A DNA stretch of 64,000 nt from Prolixibacter denitrificans (GTDB lineage: Bacteria > Bacteroidota > Bacteroidia > Bacteroidales > Prolixibacteraceae): NCBI RefSeq assembly GCF_003014495.1, contig NZ_PYGC01000013.1, positions 46,061 to 110,060 on the forward strand, given 5' to 3'. The notes under the pieces were generated by a model. It had not been told where the DNA came from and did no database searches. It saw only the letters and a list, made by a program, of their open reading frames with translations. Below, piece after piece: positions 1-7,869 of the stretch. Numbering within the stretch: position 1 is the stretch's first letter; the number at the start of each line of letters is the position of its first letter. Both the position numbers and the translations under genes were made by a program.

Positions 1-334
1 TATGCAACAAATTGAATTTTGTTTCATAAAACAACTCCATCTACCCTTGTTATAAGTTCTTTCTTGAAAAGCTCCGACAACACATTATGTACACTCGCTA
101 TCAATTACTTAAATAACAGCCAATAAATTTTGAATTTGAGCGACCAGATGAAAGGCAATAACATCCGGTTATAGGAAATAACAATTTACAATTTGCATTC
201 CTTATCCGGCAGCCTTTATTTTGTAATAGAAATTTAGAAACACAAAGTCAGTTGATCGACTTTGTTACCACCCGCTAACCAACCCTGTGAAATTAAATCT
301 GCTTGCACTGAAACCGGTCGTTTATCAATGACCT
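1..334. other. Intergenic region at window start, no gene seen
   Basis: I see no convincing coding frame, RNA gene or terminator in this AT-rich stretch upstream of the rhodanese gene. It presumably carries the promoter of the rhodanese/TauE pair, but no TTTG/TAnnTTTG pair stands out. Confidence 0.4.
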
Positions 335-712
335 ATGTTGAATTATTTAATTTCAAATACCATGAATCGTAGAATCGAAAAAGGAATTAAAGAGGTAGAC
401 GCAGCAACCGCCTACGAGAAAATCAAAAATGGTGCTATCTTGATGGACGTTCGCGAGTGGGAAGAAATTGACCAGGTTGCTTTTGGAGTAGCAAACACGT
501 TGGTGATGCCCATCAGTGAGTTCGGTGCCCGGTTAGATGAAATCCCGCGCGACGTAGAGGTGATTGTCGGTTGCCGGAGTGGCTCACGTAGCTATCAGGT
601 TACCTGGTTCCTGACAGAACAAAATTACAGCAACGTTATCAACCTGAAAAACGGAATCATCAGCTGGGCGCAAAGTGGACTTCCGGTTAAGGTCCGGGAA
701 GCAGCAAAATGA
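335..712 (+). CDS. Rhodanese-like domain protein
   Basis: Single-domain rhodanese, 125 aa, probably cytoplasmic. Rhodanese domains carry sulfane sulfur as a cysteine persulfide. The active-site loop CRSGSRS is visible with Cys80, and the upstream DVRE motif (residues 38-41) is the usual rhodanese signature. An in-frame ATG at 362 gives a 116-aa protein that starts just before the domain and is an equally good start. The next gene, 51 bp downstream, is a TauE/SafE permease, so the two probably form one unit handling sulfur compounds. The pairing is common in bacteria; the substrate cannot be read from sequence. Confidence 0.85.
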   Translation: MLNYLISNTMNRRIEKGIKEVDAATAYEKIKNGAILMDVREWEEIDQVAFGVANTLVMPISEFGARLDEIPRDVEVIVGCRSGSRSYQVTWFLTEQNYSNVINLKNGIISWAQSGLPVKVREAAK

Positions 713-763
713 AATTCAAATCCTGATGGTCTAATAACATCAACTGACTCAATCGTATAAATC

Positions 764-1534
764 ATGATTTTACCGTATGTCTATGCCCTCTTAAGCGGAT
801 TATTATCGGGCGGCGCCTTAGGAATGACCGGTGGCGGCGGGTCCATTCTGGCCGTTCCATTGTTGGTTTACTTGGTTGGTCAGGATGTTCATTTAGCCAT
901 CGGGACTTCATTGATTGCGGTCGGTGTTACTTCACTAATTTCATCCGTTAGCTACATGCGGCAATCGTTGGTTAAGTTTCGTATCGCCATCTACATGGCT
1001 GCACCGGGACTCATCAGTACCTATTTGGGCGCTTTACTCAACAAGCAGTTCAAAGGGCCGGTGTTGCTGCTCTTCTTCGCCCTGTTGATGATTTATATCG
1101 GCTTTCTGATGACCCGGAAGAAAGCAGGGAACCCGGATGATCCAATTGAATCGGGAGGCATTAACTACTACCGGATTATAGCATTGGGCTTCGTAACCGG
1201 ATTTGCCAGTGGCTTCTTTGGTGTGGGTGGCGGCTTCCTCCTGGTTCCGGCTCTCTACCTGGGTGCCCGACTGAAAATGAAAGAAGCTATTGCCACTTCC
1301 CTTTTTATCATCTTTCTTTTCGGAACCTTTGGACTGGCCAGCTATCTCATTCAGGGACGCGAGGTCAATTTACTGATGAGTGCCGTCTTTGTCGTCGGAG
1401 GTTCGCTTGGCGGAATTATTGGCGCATGGTATGCCAAACGCTTGAATCAGGCCAAACTACGTTACATCTTCTCTATTTTCATTATCCTTATCGGGATCGG
1501 AGTCTTCACTCAAAACCTGTTGAAGTTGATGTAA
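764..1534 (+). CDS. TauE/SafE-family sulfite/organosulfonate exporter-type permease
   Basis: Integral membrane protein of 256 aa with about eight hydrophobic segments and the two glycine-rich repeats typical of the family (GMTGGGGSILAVPLL near residue 20 and GFFGVGGGFLLVP near residue 150). Family members export sulfite, sulfoacetate or related anions, or move sulfur compounds inward. It follows a rhodanese gene and is not far from a sulfur-relay operon, which favours a sulfur substrate. A second, clearly different TauE-family gene lies at 40876-41628. Confidence 0.88.
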   Translation: MILPYVYALLSGLLSGGALGMTGGGGSILAVPLLVYLVGQDVHLAIGTSLIAVGVTSLISSVSYMRQSLVKFRIAIYMAAPGLISTYLGALLNKQFKGPVLLLFFALLMIYIGFLMTRKKAGNPDDPIESGGINYYRIIALGFVTGFASGFFGVGGGFLLVPALYLGARLKMKEAIATSLFIIFLFGTFGLASYLIQGREVNLLMSAVFVVGGSLGGIIGAWYAKRLNQAKLRYIFSIFIILIGIGVFTQNLLKLM

Positions 1535-1632
1535 TCCGGTTGCCCGGAATTTATTTCTCATCTATTTTCCATCCGTTTCCGTTCTGTGCTTTGCCCGAAA
1601 AGTCTTATTTTGACAGGCAAAACTAACGACCA

Positions 1633-2652
1633 TTGGAACACTCACTCATCGTTACGCACGGAGAAGAAATCATCTTTACCAGCAATGAGCACTGGCTGCA
1701 TCCGCTTTTCGAACTCGAAGATTTTCTGAAAGAGAAAAACATTCCCTCTTCTGAACTTCTCGTGAATGATAAGATTGCCGGAAAAGCAGCGGCCTGCCTA
1801 ATGGTTCGTCTGGGAGTCACTCGCTGCCACGTCGAACTGCTTAGCGAGCGGGCTATTCCGGTATTCAAAGCACACGAGGTCGATTTTTCATACGACTCAC
1901 TGGTAGAACAGATTCAGTGCCGTACCGAAGATTTGATTACCGACTCCATGAGCATCGACGACGCCTATCTTTTTCTGCGCAAGCGAGCCGGCCGGGTTCA
2001 GGGATTACCCGTCAAAATTGAGAATCTCACAGTAGACATTGGTCGTAAGAATATCCTCGAGAATTTAAGTCTCGAACTGGGAAGAGGTGAACAACTGGTC
2101 ATTCACGGTGCCAACGGTACCGGAAAAACAACATTGTTGCGGACCTTGCTCGGATTTCTTCAACCGGTGCAGGGAACCATTCGTGTAGGTGACATCATGG
2201 TGGGAAGCAATGAATGGCGCCACAACCGTAGCATGATTGGATACGTGCACCAGGAAAATGTGAAGAACACCTTTCCCATTTCAGCAGAAGAAGTGGTTGC
2301 CATCGGATTGAGTGAGCGGAAACTTTCTTCGAAGGAACTGAACTACCGTGTCGAATTAGCCATGCGTCGAACCGGTTGTTTTCATCTGGCCAAACAGTCG
2401 TATCATCGTTTGTCGGGTGGAGAGAAACAACGGGTTTCACTGGCTCGTTGCCTCAGCCAAAACGCACGGGTATTGCTCTTCGATGAGCCAACTTCATTTC
2501 TCGATTCGGGTGGCAAAGAAGATTTGCTGCAGTTATTGAGTGAACTAAGCTCGACCGAAGCACCAACGATGATACTCGTCTCGCACGAAACAGCATGGCT
2601 CGATCAGCTGAACTGGCCACGCAAAGAGTTAAAAGGAGGTCAGCTATGTTAG
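1633..2652 (+). CDS. Metal ABC transporter ATP-binding protein with N-terminal DUF1893 domain
   Basis: Fusion protein of 339 aa starting at TTG. Residues about 1-110 match the DUF1893/TM1506 family, a deaminase-like fold of unknown function (core around DKIAGKAAACLMV and LLSERAIPVF). Residues about 130-339 are an ABC ATPase: Walker A GANGTGKTT, Q-loop HQEN, signature LSGGEKQR, Walker B VLLFDEPTS, and switch His in LVSHET. The following genes encode the permease and binding protein of a Zn/Mn-type (cluster 9) importer, so this ATPase should power it. The fused domain is unusual for this family and may sense or bind a ligand; that is inference. No in-frame ATG near the N-terminus is a better start. 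Confidence 0.87.
   Translation: MEHSLIVTHGEEIIFTSNEHWLHPLFELEDFLKEKNIPSSELLVNDKIAGKAAACLMVRLGVTRCHVELLSERAIPVFKAHEVDFSYDSLVEQIQCRTEDLITDSMSIDDAYLFLRKRAGRVQGLPVKIENLTVDIGRKNILENLSLELGRGEQLVIHGANGTGKTTLLRTLLGFLQPVQGTIRVGDIMVGSNEWRHNRSMIGYVHQENVKNTFPISAEEVVAIGLSERKLSSKELNYRVELAMRRTGCFHLAKQSYHRLSGGEKQRVSLARCLSQNARVLLFDEPTSFLDSGGKEDLLQLLSELSSTEAPTMILVSHETAWLDQLNWPRKELKGGQLC
2635..2640 (+). promoter_or_regulatory. Strong Shine-Dalgarno of the metal ABC permease gene
   Basis: GGAGGT lies five bases before the ATG at 2646, inside the end of the ATPase gene. Such a strong site is rare here and fixes the permease start at 2646, not at the upstream in-frame ATG at 2595. Confidence 0.8.
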
Positions 2653-3452
2653 AAATGCTCTCGCTCCCTCCCATTCTAAAAGGCCTGTTGGTATTGGCTT
2701 TCGCCGGATTTACCTTTCCTGTAACCGGCGTATACCTGCTACGCATGAACCTGCTTCCGTTGCGCTTCATGCTCATGCACGGCGCCATTCTGGGAGGCGC
2801 CATTGCGCTGGCCATGCAATACAATCCCTTCTGGACTACCATGCTGGTTAACCTGCTCATGGTGCTGCTGATGACGAAAACGTCGCGCTCCATGCAGGTC
2901 GACACAGGTCAAATCAGCATGTTCATGATGGTCATCTCCATTTCACTGGCTTTCATCTTCATCTATAAATTCAATGTCCCGGCCCAGGACACCCTCTCAT
3001 TACTGTGGGGAAGTTTATTTGCACTTAGCTGGCATGAAGTAGTTGGCGTATTGGCATTTTCAGGCCTTTTGCTGGCTTTTCAGTTTCAATACAGGCGGAA
3101 GCTTCGTGCCGTGTTTTTCGACCGTGAAATCGCCTTCTCTTCCGGTGTAAACGAAGGAAGATTATACTATACTATCATTCTGTTAACGGCTATTACCGTT
3201 GCTGCTGCCATGAAACTCATCGGTGCACTTCTGCTCGATGCCCTGCTTCTTTTGCCGGCATTGATCGCATCACTTCATGCCAAGAGTTTGCGCGGAGTGA
3301 TCATCTGGTCGTGCCTGTGGGGCGGCATCTTTTCCCTTTCGGGATTTTTTCTCTCGCTGGCAATAGACATTCCCGCCAGTTCCGGTGTCGCACTGATGGC
3401 ATCGGTGGTCTTCCTGGTCATTTACCTGAATCACAAACGGTTTAAATCATAA
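2646..3452 (+). CDS. Metal ABC transporter permease (ZnuB/MntB type)
   Basis: Hydrophobic protein of 268 aa with about eight membrane segments, of the ABC-3 family that imports zinc or manganese. The start codon overlaps the stop of the ATPase gene (ATGTTAG), the classical arrangement for translational coupling, and is preceded by a strong ribosome-binding site. The conserved family stretch GALLLDALLLLPA, with its ABC-coupling surroundings, is near residue 195. Metal preference cannot be decided from this subunit. Confidence 0.88.
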   Translation: MLEMLSLPPILKGLLVLAFAGFTFPVTGVYLLRMNLLPLRFMLMHGAILGGAIALAMQYNPFWTTMLVNLLMVLLMTKTSRSMQVDTGQISMFMMVISISLAFIFIYKFNVPAQDTLSLLWGSLFALSWHEVVGVLAFSGLLLAFQFQYRRKLRAVFFDREIAFSSGVNEGRLYYTIILLTAITVAAAMKLIGALLLDALLLLPALIASLHAKSLRGVIIWSCLWGGIFSLSGFFLSLAIDIPASSGVALMASVVFLVIYLNHKRFKS

Positions 3453-3464
3453 ATCAATTCACAT

Positions 3465-4229
3465 ATGAAATTTTCACCAGCCCGCTCTATCCTTATTTTG
3501 CTAACGATGATTGTTTTTTCCTTTTCCGCGGAAGCGCAGAATGTAGTGGCCACCAATGCATGGACTGCAGCTTTCGCCGAAGCTGCCGGAGCGAAGAATG
3601 TCACCGTGCTCGCTCCTTTTAAGATGCAACATCCCACCGAATATGAGTTACGCCCGGGCGACATTCCCCGCGTGATGAAAGCCGACCTGATTATTTACGC
3701 TGGTTACGAAACCATGCTCGACCGGATGCGCAAAGGCTTACACGTAGATGAAAACAAAATGCTGCAGATCGATACACGTTATGATTTGTCAACTCTTCGG
3801 AAATCGATCGTGAAAATTGCAGAAAAGCTGGGAACCACAGAGCAAGCGGAAGCCAACCTCAAACAGATAGAAACGGTCATCAACCAGGCCAAAGCAACAT
3901 TGAAGCAGGACGGAATGCTCGAAGAACCGGTTTTGGTTCACTTTTTCCAACGGCCGCTGGCCAAAGAACTTGGATTGAAGATTGCCGGCGTTTTTGGCCC
4001 GGCTCCCCCTGAAGCACGTCAAATTGCTGATATGGCCAAAACTCATGCAGTGCTAATCATTGACAATGCACACAACCCTGTGGGAAAACCGTTGCAGGAA
4101 GTACTTCCTGATGCGCGAATGGTATCGCTGCTCAACTTTCCGGGAACGCATGGTACCCAAACATTGATGGATGTAATTCGCTACAACGTGGAGCAATTAA
4201 CGCAGGTTTCATCAGACCTGAAAAAGTAG
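3465..4229 (+). CDS. Metal ABC transporter substrate-binding protein (ZnuA-like)
   Basis: 254 aa with a cleavable signal peptide (hydrophobic segment to about residue 24, ending SAEAQ). It belongs to the cluster 9 binding proteins for Zn/Mn. Candidate metal ligands are His in MQHPTEYEL (about residue 52), His in LVHFFQRPL (about 158) and the Asp/His pair in IIDNAHNPV. The His-rich acidic loop of many ZnuA proteins is absent and the protein is short for the family (usually about 300 aa). It lies 12 bp after the permease gene. Gene order ATPase-permease-binding protein supports one operon. Confidence 0.82.
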   Translation: MKFSPARSILILLTMIVFSFSAEAQNVVATNAWTAAFAEAAGAKNVTVLAPFKMQHPTEYELRPGDIPRVMKADLIIYAGYETMLDRMRKGLHVDENKMLQIDTRYDLSTLRKSIVKIAEKLGTTEQAEANLKQIETVINQAKATLKQDGMLEEPVLVHFFQRPLAKELGLKIAGVFGPAPPEARQIADMAKTHAVLIIDNAHNPVGKPLQEVLPDARMVSLLNFPGTHGTQTLMDVIRYNVEQLTQVSSDLKK

Positions 4230-4301
4230 CTCTTCTCTTTCGATCATTCGCACTTAATCGGTCCGGACAAAAATTTACCATCGGATTTTTAAATAAAATT
4301 C

Positions 4302-4309
4302 TATTTTTG
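4302..4309 (+). promoter_or_regulatory. Candidate -7 element before DUF2147 gene
   Basis: TATTTTTG matches the Bacteroidota TAnnTTTG element 35 bp before the ATG at 4344. No good TTTG is visible 19 bp upstream, so support is partial. Confidence 0.35.
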
Positions 4310-4343
4310 ACAAAAACAGAAACTAAACTGATAGATAATAAAC

Positions 4344-4775
4344 ATGAAGAAATCACTCAGTATCCTTTTCACTTTTTTCCTGGTTAGCATGGCCGCCACG
4401 GTTTTTGCGCAGGATGTTACGGGAGTTTGGACCACGATTGACGACAAAACGGGTAAACCGAAGTCGGAAGTCAGAATCTATAAAAAAGATGGCAAGCTGT
4501 ATGGCAAGATTATCAAGCTTTTCCGGGATGACCCAAATGCCGATCCGCTTTGCGATAAATGTAAGGGAAACCTGCACAATCAACATATTCTGGGCATGCA
4601 AATCATTAACGGCCTGACGCAGAATGAAGATGGACAATGGGTTGGCGATGACGGAATTATGGATCCTGAAAACGGCAAGTTTTACGATGTGAAAATCTGG
4701 CGTGAAGGCGACATTCTTCGTGTACGCGGCTACATCGGATTTCTGTATCGCACGCAGGAATGGGAGAAAAGTTGA
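4344..4775 (+). CDS. DUF2147 family secreted protein
   Basis: 143 aa with a signal peptide (MKKSLSILFTFFLVSMAATVFA then Q), so periplasmic or surface. The mature part matches DUF2147: it begins DVTGVWTTIDD, has a GKIIKL strand, a CDKCKG cysteine pair near residue 70-74, and ends with a lipocalin-like barrel strand pattern (DVKIWREGDILRVRGYIG). Function is unknown; family members are often linked to envelope or metabolic stress. It follows the metal importer but has its own leader of 114 bp. Confidence 0.85.
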   Translation: MKKSLSILFTFFLVSMAATVFAQDVTGVWTTIDDKTGKPKSEVRIYKKDGKLYGKIIKLFRDDPNADPLCDKCKGNLHNQHILGMQIINGLTQNEDGQWVGDDGIMDPENGKFYDVKIWREGDILRVRGYIGFLYRTQEWEKS

Positions 4776-4835
4776 AATAAGAAGAGAGACCTCAGACATA
4801 AGATTTTAGACATCTCTTAAAAATAATCTGAAAAG

Positions 4836-4860
4836 CCCCGGCATCAAGAGCGAGCCGGGG
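4836..4860. terminator. Bidirectional intrinsic terminator
   Basis: CCCCGGC (4836-4842) pairs with GCCGGGG (4854-4860) over an 11-nt loop, flanked by AAAA on the left and TTTTT on the right. It serves the DUF2147 gene on plus and the membrane protein gene on minus. Confidence 0.85.
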
Positions 4861-4892
4861 TTTTTATTTGATCTTTTCTGTGACACAAAATA

Positions 4893-5813
4893 CTATGCAG
4901 CAGCCAGTTTACCTTCTTCACCAATATCTGAAGAGCGAGTAAAACCACTTTTGCTCAGCAACCAAACAATAACAAATCCCCAAACAAAGTTCGATGACGC
5001 TGTTTCGATAAAGTGAGCCAGCCGGACTTCGGGAACCATCAAAGCATTGGGTAGCAGATGTTGAGCATTCATCAGCAAAGCGAAAAGCAGTCCAACCATC
5101 AGTGCTTTCATCCACATACTACTTTTCATGGCCAGCATAACCGGAATAGCAATAGCAATCCATACCAGCCCGCGAATTATCTGCAAAAGGTGCAATTCCG
5201 AAAACACGAACGAGCCAAGTTGGGCGATAAAAGTAGGTTGTGCTTCCAGTCCATCGTACAACGCTCTTACTTCGGGCACCCGCCAGGCAATAAAATAACC
5301 TGCCAACTGGTAAAGAAAAGGATAAACCACAACGCTCAACAGAGCAATATTCATCCAAAACATGTTTCCAGTGGCAGTCTTTAAATGCTTGCTACTGTCA
5401 ATTTGCTTCCAGTTTCCTGAAATAAGCACAGCTAGCGGACTCCAGACAAGAGACAGAATGATTCCGGTAAAAATCATCGACCAGGCCAGGTTGGCCGGCA
5501 TTTTCAAATATCCGCCGAAAAACAATGCTTCAACAGCGCTCAGGGCAAACTGAATGACAAATATCTCCAAAGCCAGTAAACTGGCCAGCTTCCACCCTTT
5601 CCAAACTGCGAAATGAATTAAAGTATACAAGAGTGATGTATGAATCAAACAAACGACGGTCATTCTCAGGAACAACTGTCCTGCATCGACTCCGGATGTA
5701 CTAAGTTCGAATGGAAACAACTGGCTTCCGATTCCTAAACCGACACTCCAAATTATCTGCATTAGAATAGTCAATAACAATAGTTTACCTATTGTCACAA
5801 AAATTGTTTTCAT
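4893..5813 (-). CDS. Multi-spanning membrane protein of unknown function
   Basis: 306 aa from the ATG at 5813 (the frame is open further upstream, but that part is non-hydrophobic and would overlap the regulator). About eight to nine transmembrane helices are visible, e.g. TIGKLLLLTILMQIIWSV at the N-terminus, with short loops and a charged C-terminal tail. I do not recognise a named family. It sits 22 bp after a MarR-type regulator and is presumably co-transcribed with and controlled by it, which suggests a stress- or compound-responsive membrane role. Confidence 0.7.
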   Translation of the reverse strand: MKTIFVTIGKLLLLTILMQIIWSVGLGIGSQLFPFELSTSGVDAGQLFLRMTVVCLIHTSLLYTLIHFAVWKGWKLASLLALEIFVIQFALSAVEALFFGGYLKMPANLAWSMIFTGIILSLVWSPLAVLISGNWKQIDSSKHLKTATGNMFWMNIALLSVVVYPFLYQLAGYFIAWRVPEVRALYDGLEAQPTFIAQLGSFVFSELHLLQIIRGLVWIAIAIPVMLAMKSSMWMKALMVGLLFALLMNAQHLLPNALMVPEVRLAHFIETASSNFVWGFVIVWLLSKSGFTRSSDIGEEGKLAAA

Positions 5814-5835
5814 GGTTACAAGTTTGATTAATTGG

Positions 5836-6288
5836 TTATGATTCAGAATTATCAGAAAGATTGTTTTCAATTTTTTGGAACACTTCCAATGTCCGGTCAA
5901 GCTCTTCATCCGAAAGGTTGCCCAGAGCCTGCACATATATTTCACCTGAAAGCATCACCAGTTGGTCCTGCAAATTTCTGCCTTTGTCCGTCAGGAAAAT
6001 CCGCTTCGCCCGTTTATCGTCTACATTGTCCAACCTTCGGATTAAATCGTGCTTGATCATGTTGCTGACCACGCGCGAGATGGTTGTTTTATCACGCTGA
6101 CTACGGTCCGCCAATTCTTTGATACTAATTCCCTCGTTGTACCAAAGAATAGTCAATAAGGAGAACTGCTCCGGTGTGATATCCAGGCTTTCGTTGCGGA
6201 AGACATTCTCGACATGTTGGTGCACCTTCCTGGCAACGGTTCCCAACTGAAATATCAGGTTGTCATCCAATGATTTCGGAATTCTCAT
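5836..6288 (-). CDS. MarR-family transcriptional regulator
   Basis: 150 aa winged-helix regulator. The HTH is visible as ISIKELADRSQRDKTTISRVVSNM (about residues 56-78), followed by the wing LVRRLDN-like segment (LIRRLDNVDDKRAKRIFLT), diagnostic of MarR proteins. Helical ends should form the dimer. It probably represses its own unit with the downstream membrane protein gene. The ligand is unknown. Confidence 0.9.
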   Translation of the reverse strand: MRIPKSLDDNLIFQLGTVARKVHQHVENVFRNESLDITPEQFSLLTILWYNEGISIKELADRSQRDKTTISRVVSNMIKHDLIRRLDNVDDKRAKRIFLTDKGRNLQDQLVMLSGEIYVQALGNLSDEELDRTLEVFQKIENNLSDNSES

Positions 6289-6298
6289 AGCTTTTTAG

Positions 6299-6310
6299 AT
6301 GTATATACAA
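6299..6310. promoter_or_regulatory. Possible MarR operator or promoter palindrome
   Basis: A perfect 8-bp palindrome GTATATAC (6301-6308) lies 12 bp before the marR start, where an autoregulatory site would be expected. It is short and AT-rich, so it could be chance. Confidence 0.3.
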
Positions 6311-6351
6311 CCAAATTACGACATCGAAATGAGAAAAACAAGAGTGTTAAC

Positions 6352-6397
6352 AAAAAAAAATCCGGCTACAAGACTGGGAGACAGCCTCGAGCCGGAT
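6352..6397 (-). terminator. Intrinsic terminator of the qmo operon
   Basis: On the minus strand, ATCCGGCT (complement of 6390-6397) pairs with AGCCGGAT (complement of 6360-6367), followed by a run of nine T. It lies 30 bp after the qmoC stop. Confidence 0.88.
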
Positions 6398-6426
6398 ATG
6401 AGCATTGATTGAGAGAGGGATTTTAT

Positions 6427-7545
6427 CTATTCCCTGTTTCGGGCCAGAAAATATAGTGCAATAGGACGATAAGCTGCATGCGCAAACTTCGAGAAAGCAA
6501 ACAGAATAACCAATTCCATTGAAATGATGGTGTGAATCATAAAAATCACCTGGCTTAGTGTTTCACTCAGATTAAACGAAACCGCGACTTCCATCCAGAA
6601 ACCAGTTAAACCAGCAATCCAAAGGAAGAATAGGAACATCCAGTCTGCCAGCTTAGTAGCTTCATACGTTTTCGTAGGTTTGGTCATGCGATAATACATG
6701 GCCAGCGACGTTCCGTAAATCAGGAAAAGTCCGGAAACGGTACCCAGGATGCGTGATGGCAACCAGATGGTTGTTGCCGGATCTTTAAACAGGAAGTCGA
6801 GAATGGTGGCAAAGAGGAGGCCGATAAAGCCCCACATGATTGACCAGTGCACAAACCACGGACGAACCAGGTTGGGTTTCGTACTCCAGTATTCTCCCTC
6901 ATCGGTTGAACACTTTTGATATCGTCCCATGGTTCCAATCTCGGTCAGTACTTCGCCAATCGACTGAAAAACTGATTTTTTGGTTTTATTTGAATCTGTA
7001 CTGTGTTTACGGTTCAGTCTCCGACTCATACTGAAAATGCCCAGAAGAGCCGTTAATCCTGTAAAGGAAAAGACAATCAGTCCCATCAGGTGAATGACCG
7101 CATAAGGCATCCAGCTGAAAATCCAGCGCGAAACCGTGAAGTCCGGCTTCATGGTCAGCAAAAAGAAACCCAGAATCGTTGCCAAAACGAGGGTTAGCAG
7201 GATGGAAAACGGATTGCTTTTGAAAATGAGCTTCGTGATACCTGAGGGCTCATAGTTCGCAATTGCATAGCGGCGCAAACCGGCCATCAATTCACCCGGG
7301 TCGGCCTGACGCGGACAAGTTGCCGAACAATCGCCACAATGGTAACACATCCAGAGCTCCTTGCTGCTCAGAATTTCTTCTTTCATTCCCAGCATGCTGT
7401 AGCGTATCATCATTCGCGGAAAACTGGCATTCTCTTCGGTCAGGCTGCAAACGGCCGTACAATTACCGCAGTTGTAGCAGGCGCTGAAATCGACAGCTCC
7501 GTATTTTGCTATATCTTTTGCCAGTTTTGGATCTACCTTTGACAT
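6427..7545 (-). CDS. qmoC: QmoC-like quinone-interacting oxidoreductase membrane subunit
   Basis: 372 aa fusion of an HdrC-type ferredoxin head and a cytochrome b-type membrane part. The head has two [4Fe-4S] motifs: C23-C26-C29-C33 and C67-C70-C73-C77. About six transmembrane helices follow from residue 105 on, with histidines that could bind heme b. In sulfate reducers QmoC exchanges electrons with the menaquinone pool for the Qmo complex. Here it is the last gene of an operon with QmoA- and QmoB-like proteins plus DsrE/TusA sulfur carriers, so it most likely links sulfane-sulfur chemistry to quinones. The direction of electron flow is not decidable from sequence. Confidence 0.88.
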   Translation of the reverse strand: MSKVDPKLAKDIAKYGAVDFSACYNCGNCTAVCSLTEENASFPRMMIRYSMLGMKEEILSSKELWMCYHCGDCSATCPRQADPGELMAGLRRYAIANYEPSGITKLIFKSNPFSILLTLVLATILGFFLLTMKPDFTVSRWIFSWMPYAVIHLMGLIVFSFTGLTALLGIFSMSRRLNRKHSTDSNKTKKSVFQSIGEVLTEIGTMGRYQKCSTDEGEYWSTKPNLVRPWFVHWSIMWGFIGLLFATILDFLFKDPATTIWLPSRILGTVSGLFLIYGTSLAMYYRMTKPTKTYEATKLADWMFLFFLWIAGLTGFWMEVAVSFNLSETLSQVIFMIHTIISMELVILFAFSKFAHAAYRPIALYFLARNRE

Positions 7546-7551
7546 AAGTGC

Positions 7552-7836
7552 TTAGTTCTTTTGATTCAAGTGATAGTAAAAATACTCGTCCATGTCATCG
7601 ATCTCACCGGTCACTACATCACCATACTTTCGCATCGACATCACATAATAGGTCGCTTCATGGGCGGGAAGTTCAGTTGCCTTGGCGATTTCGGGAATGG
7701 TTTTCGGCCCTTCCTTCAATGCATCCTTGATCAACTTCTTCATTTTATTGTAATGCTTGATATTGGCTTTCACCTCCTCCGAAACCGTCCGTTTTTCTTT
7801 CATTATCTTGACGGTACGTTGTTTCTCTTCTGCCAT
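7552..7836 (-). CDS. Small winged-helix-like protein in the qmo operon
   Basis: 94 aa, basic at the N-terminus. Residues about 38-85 read as a winged helix: DALKEGPKTIPEIAKATELPAHEATYYVM-type HTH, then a short wing MRKYGDVVTGEI. It ends with an acidic/aromatic tail. It sits between the qmoB-like and qmoC genes with gaps of 33 and 6 bp, so it is clearly co-transcribed. Either it is a DNA-binding regulator or it uses the fold for protein contact inside the complex. I do not know a named homologue. Confidence 0.75.
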   Translation of the reverse strand: MAEEKQRTVKIMKEKRTVSEEVKANIKHYNKMKKLIKDALKEGPKTIPEIAKATELPAHEATYYVMSMRKYGDVVTGEIDDMDEYFYYHLNQKN

Positions 7837-7869
7837 CTTATCAGGTATTAAAGAGTTTACAATTGGTCG

